This document shows, in pieces, positions 46,556 to 56,622 of a stretch of 64,000 bases of DNA; within the stretch, counting starts at the first letter, position 1, and the number at the start of each line of letters is the position of its first letter. Under the pieces are notes generated by a model. That model made no database searches, was not told the origin of the DNA, and worked only from the letters and a program-made list of their open reading frames with translations. The stretch covers positions 87,707,001-87,771,000 of the forward strand of contig JAUMIR010000004.1 of the NCBI GenBank assembly GCA_030847615.1. Reading direction: 5' to 3'. The stretch is from Gambelia wislizenii (taxonomy: Eukaryota; Chordata; Lepidosauria; Squamata; Crotaphytidae). The translations under genes were made by a program, and so were the position numbers.

Positions 46556-46735
46556 AATACAGTCCAGGCATCCAAAGAAAAGGGGAAGACCAGTTATCAA
46601 GGGAAAGTAAACATAGCAAATATTCTAGGTATGAACAATTTTCAACATCTCACACTGCAATGTTAGAAATTTGGGGACTGAAGGAATATTTCATTTGTGG
46701 GGGATAAAATCCTATTTTGCCAACCCTATTTTGCC
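46556..46735. repeat. Unclassified interspersed repeat, copy B
   Basis: Homologous to 22513-22690 in the same orientation (shared words given there). The match extends a little beyond, into 'GGGGGATAAAATCCTATTTT' against 'GGGGAGGATCAGAATTCTTC'. Confidence 0.7.
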
Positions 46736-46842
46736 TACTCCAACCCTGTATTTGAGTCTCATATCCCCAGTACTGTATAAAAAAGTAAAATGTAAACCAC
46801 AGTATCCGCAGTATTGAAAAAAAGATTCTCTAGTTCAGATGC

Positions 46843-46905
46843 TATGGCCAAAGCTCAGTAACAGAGCATGTGCTTCGCAGGTAAAAGGGGTTACCAGGTC
46901 TCAGA
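46843..46905 (+). mobile_element. tRNA-derived SINE head, degenerate
   Basis: AAAGCTCAGTAACAGAGCAT and GTGCTTCGCAGGTAAAAGG-GG match the head of the SINE at 4787-4918. The body is lost after about 60 bp. Confidence 0.55.
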
Positions 46906-46964
46906 GTGCCCACTGAAGTCAGGGTCAGTTTACGGTACCATTAAAGTAGGGTGAGAACTGTGCT

Positions 46965-47040
46965 TCCCTCCAGATGTTGTTGGACTGCAATTCTCAGCAT
47001 TCTCACATAAGGCTGATAAAAGCTGTGGTTCAATAACATA
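46965..47040. mobile_element. 'ccagatgttgttggactgcaa' MITE fragment
   Basis: CTCCAGATGTTGTTGGACTG and CAATTCTCAGCATTCTC are one half of the palindromic repeat at 44686. The other half is decayed. Confidence 0.65.
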
Positions 47041-47604
47041 GAGAGCCATACAATTCCTGCTCCCACATTGAAGGGTATCAGATGTTCACTCATTTATTTT
47101 TTCCAAAGCTGACAGAAGTAGCAGCACTGGCAGGAACCACTCAAGAAAATGAGGTATATCACCACACCTCAAAATGCTATTAAACAAAATTACAGAGGGT
47201 TAAATGCAAATTTAGTCTACTTAGGGTAGATGTATTGAAATTACTGAGATAGTTTAGTCATGACTAAAGTCTGACGTATGAATTGGTATATTATAACTCT
47301 GATGGGCAATGGAATCTTAACTCAAAGATATGCTGCCTATAGAGGGTTAGGATTAGGTACATGCCTCTTCAGCTAGCAGAAATGCCCTTGATAGCCAAAA
47401 GCTGATTTCAGAGATCTGCAGACAGTAATCTGTCAGTAGAACCACTCTGTTGGCTAAGAGCTGCCAGCAGGAGAGCTATAAAAAGAGGCATGTAAAAGGT
47501 GAAGGTTAAGGGAAGAACTGAATTACAACGGAGCCAAACTTCTTCCAGAAACAGCCACAATGTTTGGTGAAGGGGGAGCATTGTTTTTTTTTTTCTTCTT
47601 TCTT
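47041..47604. other. No gene recognised
   Basis: Nothing identifiable. Confidence 0.5.
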
Positions 47605-47780
47605 CAAGTCATTTCTGACTTATGGAAACCCTAAGGTGAAACTATCATGGGGTTTTCTGAAGCTGAGAGTGCATGACTTGTCCAAGGTCACCCAGTGGGT
47701 TTTCATGGTCAAGAGGGGATTCCAACCTTGGTCACCAGAATCCTAGTCTGACACTCAAACCACTACACCATGCCAGCTCA
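47605..47780 (-). mobile_element. tRNA-derived SINE with internal deletion
   Basis: Antisense: TTCAAGTCATTTCTGACTTA tail, then GAAACTATCATGGGGTTTTC joined directly to TGAAGCTGAGAGTGCATGAC (the usual 'tttgttcagagggggtttgcc' block is missing). It continues CACCCAGTGGGTTTTCATGG, GGATTCCAACCTTGG and CAAACCACTACACCATGCC. Confidence 0.88.
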
Positions 47781-48846
47781 AGGGGGAAGCTAGTTTAAGT
47801 ATTTTCCAGCATCCCCAGGCTAGGAGAGTTTTGGATTCAACACAGCTACAGCTGGCCTATTTTGGATCAGGTGGCCCTTAGACATCTTGGCCAGTTAGGA
47901 CTCCACTCTTATACTGAATCCATCTAATGTATTCTGTGAATATACCAGGAATAGTGAACATTGATCAGCTGTAGAGTACTGGATGACGCATATTGACACG
48001 GTTGAGCTTTACCTGTTATTTGACAGTCTTGTACAAATGATGTTGACCTTTTACTCTTTACTCTTGGTAAAAAAAAATTCAATATTCTTTGTAACACACT
48101 GCCAAAACTAAGGTATATACAATAATGTTGACAGAAGTAAAGTTTATCTTTGTATTTTCTAAGCTTGTAGAAACCAGTACAAAACACTGATCAACCAGAT
48201 AAAATACGGCCTTAACCTTTTTTCCATTTATCTCCACAAATCAAAGAGCTGGCCTTCCTTTGTTTTTTCCAGGTCAAAACCAAATATCCAGGAAATGGGT
48301 CTGGAACATCCCATAGAAATGGTGTCTGGATGTGCTGGACACTGACCAGTGTGGTAGAATGCTGTCTGTGGTGCAGTTAGGTCATTTTGGGCTTGAGAAT
48401 TAATGGTTTTCCAGAGGTGGCTGCTTTCTTTACAGGGGTATGTTTGTTACTTCAGTTCCGTAGCACACAATTAATATGTCTCTTCTTCTTCTCTTTGACT
48501 GCCATGTCAGCTGCTTCTTGGTATGTGTCAGCAAATAAAGGCCCACCTGATTAAAAATAAATACTTGAGCATGTACAGTTTTAGAGTTAAAACCTCACTT
48601 AAACCACAGCACCAATACAACAACAGAAAACAAAAATAGAGCACTCTTTTTGCTGTCCTGGTACTAAACACATTTACTTGGGAATAAGTACCCATTTGAA
48701 ACAGAAAAGGAAAATGCTGTGGTAAAATTAAAATGGTAAAATGAGCATCTGTAACCATTTGTTTGTTTCTTTTTTATATGATTTATACCCTGCTTTTCTT
48801 CTAAAACTAGGACTCAAGGCAGTTTACAAGGTTGAAAAAAAAGATA
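47781..48846. other. No gene recognised; L2-like tail at 48766-48835
   Basis: TATGATTTATACCCTGCTTT with AGGACTCAAGGCAGTTTACA is an antisense L2-like 3' end. Otherwise unassigned. Confidence 0.45.
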
Positions 48847-49307
48847 CAGTAGCACCCCCGCATCTGCTGATTCACCATCCGCTGATTAAATTATCCGCAG
48901 ATGGCGACAACAGATGGTGGTGGACGGGGGAGGGAGGGGAGTAGTAGTAGTTCATAGAATCATAGAATCATAGAATTGTAGAGTGGGAAGAGACCACAAA
49001 GGCCATCCAGACCAACCCCCTGCCATGCAGGAAATCACGATCAAAGCATCCCTGACAGATGGCCATCCAGCCTCTGTTTAAAGACCTCCAAGGAAGGAGA
49101 CCCTACCATGCTCCGAGGGAGTGTGTTCCACTGCCGAACAGTTCTTACTGTCAAAAAGTTCCTCCTAATGTTGAATTGGAATCTCTGTTCCTGGAGCTTG
49201 CATCCATTGTTCCGCATTCTAGTCTCTGGAGCAGCAGAAAACAAGCTTGCTCCATCCTCAATGTGACATTGTGACATCCCTTCAAATACTTAAACAGGGC
49301 TATCATA

Positions 49308-50150
49308 TCACCCCTTAACCATCTTTTTTTCCAGAGTAAACATACCCAGCTCCCTAAGTCTTTCCTCATAAAGCATGGTTTCTAGACCTTTTACCATTTT
49401 AGTCGCCCTCCTCTGGACACGCTCTAATTTGTCAATATCGTTTTTGAATTGTGGTGCCCAGAACTGGACACAGTATTCTAGGTGACGCCTGACCAAGGCA
49501 GAATAGAGTGGCACTATGACTTCCCTTGATCTAGACACTATACTTCCATTGATGCAGCCCAAAATCACATTGGCCTTTTTAGCTGCCGCATCACACTGTT
49601 GACTCATGTTCAACTTGTGGTCTACTAGGACTCCTAGATCCCTTTCACATGTAGTCTCGTTCAGCCAGGTCTCCCCCATCCTATATCTATGCATTTCATT
49701 TTTTCGCCCTAAGTGCTGTACCTTGCATTTCTCTGTACTGAATTTCATTTTGTTAGCTTTGGCCCGGCTTTCTAGTCTATTCAAGTCATTTTGAATTTTG
49801 ATCCTGTCCTCCAGGGTATTAGCTACTCCTCCTAATTTGGTGTCATCTGCAAATTTGATAAGTATGCCCTCTATTCCCTCATCCAAGTCATTGATAAAGA
49901 CGTTGAATAGCACTGGGCCCAGGACAGAACCCTGTGGCACCCCACTGGTCACATCTTTCCAAGAGGAAGAGGAGCCACTGCTGAGCACCCTTTGGGTTCG
50001 GCCAGTCAACCAATTACAAATCCATTGAACAGTTAACTTGTCTAGCCCACATTTTACAAGCTTGTTTGCAAGAATGTCATGGGGAACCTTGCCAAAGGCC
50101 TTTCTGAAATCAAAGTATGCGATAGCCACAGTGTTCCCTTCATCTACCAA
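49308..50150 (-). pseudogene. CR1 ORF2 reverse-transcriptase segment (280 residues open)
   Basis: The longest intact coding piece in the window. Motif A is AYFDFRKAF (Asp 14), the QG of PQGSVLGP is at residues 73-74, and the FADD catalytic box is at 100-103. KMKFSTEKCKVQHLG follows, then TWLNETTCERDLGVLVDHKL and the [19 protein letters not shown]-terminal domain. All catalytic aspartates visible here are kept. It loses frame at 49308, and the end of ORF2 continues in another frame at 49041-49277 (LSGML end). Part of a dead element, although of recent appearance. Confidence 0.93.
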
Positions 50151-50563
50151 GCTGGTAATTTTATCAAAAAAAAGAGATCATATTAGTCTGGCATGACTTG
50201 TTTCTCTGAAACCCATGTTGACTTTTTGTGATTATGGCATTGCCTTCTCAATGTTCACAGACTCTCTGTTTAATGATCTGCTCTAGAATCTTCCCTGGTA
50301 TTGATGTCAGACTAACTGGATGATAATTGTTGGGATCCTCTTTTTTTCCCTTTTTGAAGATGGGGACAATGTTTGCCCTCCTTCAGTCTGCTGGGACTTC
50401 TCCTGTTCTCCAGGAATTCTGAAAGATTATTTTGCCCATGGCTCTGAGATTACGTTTGCCAGCTCTTTTATTACCCTTGGATATAGTTTATCCGGTCCTG
50501 GAGATTTAAATTCATTTAGATTAAGAAGATATTCCTGTACTACCTCTTTACCTATTCTGTGTT

Positions 50564-50791
50564 TAGGACTGGTTTAAGGCATTTTGGGGGGCCCTGCAAT
50601 GCTTTATTTTGGGGGCCCCATTTGTTTATCTCAGGTCAATGTAACCTAACTCAGCCTAAGCAATTCACAGTACAGGATATTCAGATTATTACTAATAACG
50701 TTTTTGCAGGAGGAGGGTTACTATGGGGGCCCCCCACAATGATGGGGCTCCCTGTGGATGGTGACACCACTGGTGCCTTAAACCGGCCCTG
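50564..50791. mobile_element. hAT-like MITE nested in CR1 (228 bp)
   Basis: The ends TAGGACTGGTTTAAGGCA and TGCCTTAAACCGGCCCTG are inverted repeats (consensus CAGGGCCGGTTTAAGGCA). The flanking 8-mers TCTGTGTT (50556-50563) and TCTGTGCT (50792-50799) match at 7 of 8. The inserted host is antisense CR1, so the empty site (GTGCTGGATCTCC continuity) is recognisable. Confidence 0.88.
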
Positions 50792-51339
50792 TCTGTGCTG
50801 GATCTCCCCTATTTTGTCCTCTGTTCCATTATCCTCAGGTTGATCACACTTTTGCTTTTCTGAAAACACTGAGGCAAAGAAGTTGTTGAGTAATTCTGCC
50901 TTTTCTCTGTCCCCTGTTAGCATTTTGCCATCTTCCCCACATAGTGGCCCTACCATTTCCTTCTTCTTCCTTTTGCTTTGGACAAACCCAAAAAACCCCT
51001 TTTTATTGTTCTTAACCTCTCTTGCAAGCCTGAGCTCATTCTACACTTTAGCTTTTCTCACTTTACTCCTACACATGTTTGCTATCTGTTTGAATTCTTC
51101 TTTGGTGATTTCCCCCTTTTTCCATTTCCTATACATGTTCCATTTAAAACTTAGCTCCATTGAAAGTTCTTTAATCATCCATCCTAGTTTCTTGAGACAC
51201 CTCCCATTTTTCTTCCCCATTGGTACTGTTTGAAATTGTGCCTTCAGTATCTCCCTTTTGAGAAAATCCCATCCTTCTTGAAGTCCCTTCTCTTTTAGTA
51301 TTCCTGACCATGGGATCACCCCCAGTCTCTCTGGCTTTT

Positions 51340-52868
51340 CTTCGCAAATGAAGATTCAGGAAGGACTCATCCCGCGCTTTCTGCAAGTGCACTGATGACT
51401 AAAAAGGCCAATCCAAGATAAACAAGTCCGGTTGCAAAAAGCACAGCAGAAGGTCTCCTTGGGTGATGTTTTTGGGTTGTGATTCTTTCTGCGTTGTCGT
51501 TTCTCTTCAAGACTTGTTCGGCGTGAGTTCTCAAATAAGGCTGCAGCATTGTGGATAGTGCGTCTCCATGCCTCCCAATGTGAGGCCAGGGCGGACCACT
51601 GTTGGTGATCAATTTGGCCGAGCCTGAGATGTTGTTTCAGGGAGTCTTTGTATCGCTTTTTTGGAGCGCCCCTCTTACGCTGACCCGTGGCGAGTTCACC
51701 GTAGAGTAGTATTTATGGGAGGCGATGGTCCTCCATCCTAGAAACGTGCCCTGCCCAGCGCAGCTGCGTTCTCAATATCATGGCCTCAATGCTGGTGATC
51801 CCTGCTTGCTCAAGGACAGCAACATTCATCACATAGTCAGTCCAGTGTATATTTAGGATTGTGCGTAAACAGCGCTGATGAAAGCGCTCGAGGAGTCGTA
51901 GGTGGTGGCGATAGGTGACCCATGTTTCAGATCCATAAAGGAGGATAGACAGTACGATGGCTCTATACACACTGATTTTTGTGCTTTTCCTCAGGTGTTT
52001 ATTGATCCAGACTCTTTTGTGAAGTCTTCCAAATGCCTTGGTCAGACCTCACTTAGAATACTGTGTCCAGTTCTGGGCACCACAATTCAGAAAGGATATT
52101 GACAAATTGGAGCGTGTCCAGAGAAGGGCAACTAAAATGGTGAAAGGTCTGGAAACCATGCCTTATGAGGAGAGACTTAGGGAGCTGGGTATGTTTAGCC
52201 TGGAAAAAAGACGGTTTAGAGGCGACATGATAGCCCTGTTTAAGTATTTGAAGGGATGTCACACTGAGGATGGAGCAGGCTTGTTTTCTGCTGCTCCAGA
52301 GACTGGAACACGGAGCAATGGGTGCAAGCTCCAGGAACAGAGATTCCACCTCAACATGAGGAGGAACTTTTTGACAGTAAGAGCTGTTCGGCAGTGGAAC
52401 ACACTCCCTCGGAGCGTGGTGGGGTCTCCTTCCTTGGAGGTCTTTAAACAGAGGCTGGATAGCCATCTGTCGGGGATGCTTTGATTGTGATTTCCTGCGT
52501 GGCAGGGGGGTTGGACGGGATGGCCCTCGTGGTCTCTTCCAACTCTGCAATTCTATGATTCTATGATTCTATGATTCACTATATGCCTTTGCTAATCTGT
52601 GATCAATCTCTTTGTCAATCTTGGCATCTGAGGAAATGATGCTTCCCAGATAGGTGAACTGCTGAACGGACTTGAGCACAGATCTGCCGGTGGCAATGTG
52701 GGGATGGTGGTGTTCGTCCTGTGGTGTAGGCTGGTAAAGAACCTTTGTTTTCTTCAGGTTGACTTCTAGCCCAAACAGCTCAGCAGCTGTTGCAAAGCAG
52801 GACGTTAGGCGCTGCAGAGCTGCTTCTGTGTCGGCAACAAGGGCAGCAGCATCGGCGAAAATCAGCTC
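51340..52868 (-). mobile_element. Second LINE (non-CR1 clade), 5'-truncated, nested in CR1
   Basis: From high to low coordinate: FADA (52845-52860, normally FADD), AALVADTEAALQRLTSCFAT, LFGLEVNLKKTKVLYQP, VQQFTYLGSIISSDAKIDKE and RLAKAY. Then, beyond an inserted CR1 piece, come [30 protein letters not shown] (51930), LLERFHQRCLRTILNIHWTD and LRWAGHVSRMEDHRLP. In a shifted frame a C-terminal FCCAFCNRTCLSWIGLFSHQ zinc-finger-like end follows. The sequence is unlike CR1, and its clade cannot be fixed by eye. It interrupts CR1 between LDFRRADF and the IPWSGILKEKG connector. Frameshifted. Confidence 0.85.
52040..52582 (+). mobile_element. CR1 3' fragment inserted into the second LINE
   Basis: It codes an intact 148-residue C-terminal ORF2 end (52038-52484: [20 protein letters not shown] ... 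[13 protein letters not shown]) followed by the 3' UTR and ATTCTATG units. The 7-mer ATGCCTT at 52033-52039 and 52583-52589 flanks it as a target duplication. Removing the insert rejoins the coding sequence of the surrounding LINE (RLAKA / [10 protein letters not shown]). It is very similar to 907-1444, so probably the youngest CR1 here. Confidence 0.93.
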
Positions 52869-53132
52869 TCCTAAAGTCTAGAATGCGTGTCTGACTATGC
52901 CTGGCTTCTCCTTTCCATTGTATAACAAACTCCAGGAGAACATGATCACTCTCACCTAAGTTTCCCACCACTTGCACCCCATTAACCAGGTCATCCCTGT
53001 TGGTTAGGATCAGATCTAAACTAGCTGACCCCCTTGTTGCCTCTCCACCTTTTGGACCATGAAATGATCTTCCAAGCAAGTAAGGAATTTGCTAGACCTT
53101 GAAGTTTTGGTTGAGTTGGATTTCCAGCAAAT

Positions 53133-53176
53133 ATCAGGATAGTTGAAGTCATCCATCAGGATAGTTGAAGTCATCC
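53133..53176. repeat. Tandem duplication, 2 x 22 bp
   Basis: ATCAGGATAGTTGAAGTCATCC is present twice in a row without change, inside the antisense CR1 endonuclease region. A local replication-slippage event. Confidence 0.95.
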
Positions 53177-53962
53177 ATCTGCTTGTGTGTTCATCTGTTC
53201 TAGAAAGACATCATCCAATTCCTCTGTCTGACTTGGGGGTCTGTAGTAGAGTCCTACAATAACATCCCTGTTGTTTCCCTCCCCTTTAATTTTTATCCAG
53301 ATGCTCTCCACCTGGCTTCCAGTATTGATGTCATGGATCTCTTCACTGGTGTAAATATCCCTGACATATAATGCTATTCCTCCTCCTTTCCTGTTTGGCC
53401 TATTTCTCTCAAAAAGATTATACCCCTCTATTCCTATTTTCCAATCATGAGACTCATCCCACCAGGTTTCAGTAATACCTATTATATCATATTTGCTTTG
53501 TAGTGCTAGGAGTTCAAATTAATCTTGCTTATTTCCCATGCTCTGCGTATTAGTGTAGAGACATCTAAGACCACGTGTTCCCTTTACTTGTTGCCTGTGC
53601 AAGTTTTTTTTACTTCCCACTGTTGGGTCCTTGCACTGTTTGCCTTGTTCCCTCTATGACAGTTTGACTATTTTCTCCAGCCCTTTTGCCTTCCAAAATA
53701 CTCTCTCCCTTCCCCCTATGACTCAATTTAAAGCCCTTCTGATCAAATTCTTGAGACTGTTGGCAAAAACGTTTCTGCCAACTGTCGTGAGATGCACCCC
53801 ATCCCTTGCCAGAAGTCCCCCCTCATGAAACCGCAGCCCATGATCCAAGAATCCAAATTGTTCTCAGCGACAGCATCTATGGAGCCAGTTGTTTACATCG
53901 GCTATTTTCCTCTCCCTTCCTGGACCATGCCCTTCAACTGGTAGAAAAGACAAGATGACAAC

Positions 53963-54130
53963 CTATGCATGCATTTCTTTCAGCTTCCTCCTCAGAGCCT
54001 CATAATCTCTTCTGATCTTTGGAAAGCTGTGCCTTGCAGTATCATTGGTTCCCACATGGACCAAAAAGAAGGGGTAATGATCAGTAGGCTTGACCAGTCT
54101 TGTCAGCCTCTTCGTCACATCATGGATCTT
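53963..54130 (-). pseudogene. CR1 ORF1 esterase-like domain, C-terminal part
   Basis: SCLPGAKIHDVTKRLTRLVK, then FFLVHVGTNDTARHSFPKIR and RDYEALRRKLKEM. The GTND block is the third conserved block of SGNH/GDSL hydrolases, which CR1 ORF1 proteins carry. The N-terminal GDS block is missing upstream where the element is truncated. The sister sequence is at 59326-59622. Confidence 0.82.
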
Positions 54131-54395
54131 TGCCCCAGGGAGACAAGACACCTCTGGAGACATCTGGCCTCCCTTTTCCCTTTGCCCTGGGAATGCCCCC
54201 GGGATCACTCCTGTGGCAGGAATTGAGACATAGGGGTGAAGGGAGGGGAGGAGGAGTTCTCGCCTCCCTTCTCCCTTTACCCCTGGGATAGCTCCCATGG
54301 TGGGAATGGCGACAGGGCGTTCACTATTATCTGCAGATTTCATTATTTGCAGGGACCCAGGGAACCAATCCCCCACTGATATGGGGGTCCTACTG

Positions 54396-54815
54396 AATAA
54401 ATAAAAAGACCAAAGGTTACAATATTGAAGCACAAGCTCAACTGAATTAAAATTAAATTAAAGATATGCCAATAAAAAAAGTATAGCACCATTCATTAAA
54501 AGCCCCTTCCTCAGAAGCCAGTCAGCTGCCAAAAGCCAACCTCAAAAAACCTGAACCAAATCAAAACAAAACAATTCTGCCTACCAGCAAGACAATAGGG
54601 AGAGGACCAGCATAATCTCCTTTGTATGAGTGTTTCATAGGCTGGGAGCAACCTCACAGGAGGACCTCTCTCATATCCTCACCAGACCAGGTGCTGGTTT
54701 AGCCAGTTGCCCCTGAGTAGAAAATGTGTTTAAAATAGGAAAAAAATGTTGCGGCAAGCAGAGCTAGCCCTAGTGGGCCCTGGCATGTTCACTTTGGCTC
54801 AGGTGCTGATGCTAA
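54396..54815. other. No gene recognised
   Basis: Nothing identifiable. Confidence 0.5.
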
Positions 54816-55038
54816 GGATCCTTTCACACTGCACAGTTACAGCACTAGGATTCCACTTTAACAGCCATGGCAACATTCCATGGAATCCTGGGGTTGTAGT
54901 CTGGGGAGGCACAAGAGCTCTCTGGCTGAGAATTTTAAATGCCCCTCCCTGACCTGCCAACCCCAGGCTTCCATAGCACTGAACCATGGCAGTTAAAGTA
55001 GAATGATAGCACTGTGGTTCTGTAGTATGAATGTGCCC
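54816..55038. mobile_element. Palindromic MITE, GGATCCTTTCACAC / GTGCCC ends (223 bp)
   Basis: The core 'agcactaggattccactttaacagccatggcaacattccatggaat' on the left has its inverted partner 'ttccatagcactgaaccatggcagttaaagtagaatgatagcactg' on the right; same core as 9950-10175 and 14404-14625. The terminal repeat is degenerate. Direct TAA at 54813-54815 and 55039-55041 is a 3-bp target duplication. Confidence 0.85.
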
Positions 55039-55056
55039 TAAAACTCTTTCCCACTA

Positions 55057-55292
55057 CAGTAGAACCCCCATATCCACTGGGGATTGATTCGGGGGGGGCG
55101 TGGATACCAAAAACCCATGGATAATAGCAAATGTCATTGAAAATAATGGGACTTCCAGTTTAAAATACCATAGAGTTGCCTTGGAGGACCCAGAAAATGG
55201 CTAGAGAGGACACATTTTCTAGGAAGACTCTATGGTAGGTGTGCTGTTTTGTGTCCTGTGGATTATGATCAGTGGATATGGGGGTCCTACTG
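55057..55292. mobile_element. pogo-like MITE with TA duplication (236 bp)
   Basis: CAGTAGAACCCCCATATCCACTGG at the left and CAGTGGATATGGGGGTCCTACTG at the right are inverted repeats of about 23 bp between TA dinucleotides (55055-55056, 55293-55294). The interior has 'gcgtggataccaaaaacccatggata' and 'aataatgggacttccag'. Same family as the split element ending at 54395. Confidence 0.9.
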
Positions 55293-56046
55293 TATTTCCA
55301 CCACTTTTTGTTTTCTGAGTGGAACTCAACCAGGCTGAGGGCCCTAGATTCCAAACCCAAGGCCCAGCCTGTGGGGTTACTAAGGCCGATGTCACCCCTC
55401 CCTCCAATGGTATCATGTGCTGCGGTTCAGCCTCTCCGCACCCCTCTAGTGCCACCACTGGGGCCAGCCCACCATTCAGTGCTGCCTATCTGCTTTTGCT
55501 TTGATCCTCTCAGGTGTAGGGTATAGAAATAAGATAAGACAAGTGAAAATTAGTATAGAGTAACAGAACAAGTCCAAAACATTCTGCCTGTAAGAAAAAA
55601 AATGACATCCTGCCCCTCATTCTATGTACACAAGCTAACTGATACTCCATTGTGATGGTATGAAGATACAGTTGGTCCTGCCATTAGACTAAGTGAGACA
55701 ATTGCTTCAGGTGGCACTTCTGGGAGGCAGCAGTAGCAGTCTCTCAACCAGTCTTGAGTCACCCACCAATTCAGCCTGCTCTCTTTAGGTGCAGTGGAAA
55801 ATACTGCCCTATTTTCCATACTGATATAAAGGTTAGTGCTAGTCCTATTTGCTTCTATACCTGGGATGGGGAGAGAGGAGGCACCACCTTACCCTTTGCA
55901 TGAGGCAGAGAAATGTCATGGGTTATCCCTGAATTAAAGAACAGGGCCTCCCAAACCAGTCTCAAGACTTGGGCCAGTTTGTGCAGAATAAAGCAGTCCT
56001 TGAAGCAACCTAAGGACTTTAAAGATCTAAAGACTTTAAAGACTAA
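55293..56046. other. No gene recognised
   Basis: Nothing identifiable. The direct words AAGGACTTTAAAG and AGACTTTAAAGACTAAGG near 56011-56047 form a small local repeat next to the following MITE. Confidence 0.5.
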
Positions 56047-56622
56047 GGAGATTATCAGACAAGAATGCAAAAAGCATTCCTGTCCCACAATCTCCAATCC
56101 TGTCCCTGTCCCGGCACAATAACCCTTTCCATCACATTTACCTTCTCTTTCATCAACAGACAGCCCAGAAATGAACAGAGCTCTGTTCACTTCCTGGACT
56201 GAAATCCCACCTGTTCTCGTGAGAAGATGTGAGCATGGGAAATTCAAAAATAAAAAAAGTAAAATAACAAGAAAAAAGTTTTTAAAAGCACACAAACACA
56301 CTAAAATAATAACAAGTAACCCAGGGAAGTTTATAAAAAGAGGGTAGCCTATGTTGTTTTTGTGATTCCACCAGGAAGTGTTCTGGCAGGACAACCAATT
56401 GATGTTGCATTCACAGCAGGACAATGACACGAGGTTTCAGACACCGGCAATGCTGGCACCAAAATGGGACGGGCAATCTATTGATGGCTCAGCCTGTCAA
56501 TAAAAAGAAATGCCAAAATAATGACAGTGGAATGCAAAAGGATGACATCATTTGATAGTGGCATCCGTTTGCGTTCCGATGTCGTTATTCTAACACCACA
56601 TTAGCCATGTCTGATAATCTCC
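56047..56622. mobile_element. MITE, GGAGATTATCAGAC-end family (576 bp)
   Basis: The ends GGAGATTATCAGACA and TGTCTGATAATCTCC are perfect 15-bp inverted repeats. Flanking TAA / GAA may be a decayed 3-bp duplication. The interior, reversed, shares 'acaagtaacccagggaag', 'gagctctgttcacttcctgg' and 'ctgtcaataaaaag' with other members. The left part mirrors the 60728 copy. Non-coding. Confidence 0.85.

Larger units (their letters stand above)
48942..54200 (-). mobile_element. CR1 LINE, near-full-length, antisense, multiply interrupted
   Basis: From high to low coordinate it holds part of ORF1 (esterase-like), the end of the endonuclease (LDLILTNRDDLVNG, SDHVLLEF at 52900-53079), the connector (GILKEKGLQEGWDFLKREIL), the reverse transcriptase, the C-terminal domain and the 3' UTR. 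It ends in ATAGAATCATAGAATCATAG (reversed ATTCTATG units) at 48955-48975. Interruptions: a hAT MITE (50564-50791) and a foreign LINE (about 51340-52868). The upstream endonuclease region 53190-53950 is recognisable in patches (DGVHLTTVGRNVFANSLKNL-like, in ORF1). Stops and shifts make it non-functional. Confidence 0.92.
48847..54395. mobile_element. pogo-like MITE split by a 5-kb transposon stack
   Basis: The left end after TA (48845-48846) reads CAGTAGCACCCCCGCATCTG; the right end reads TGATATGGGGGTCCTACTG up to 54395. They are inverted repeats of the family seen intact at 55057-55292. Between them, from about 48942 to about 54140-54250, lies an antisense CR1 that must have inserted into the MITE. 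The 11-mer AGGGAGGGGAG occurs at 48931-48941 and 54240-54250 and may be the target duplication, but it is low-complexity, so this is uncertain. Confidence 0.7.
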
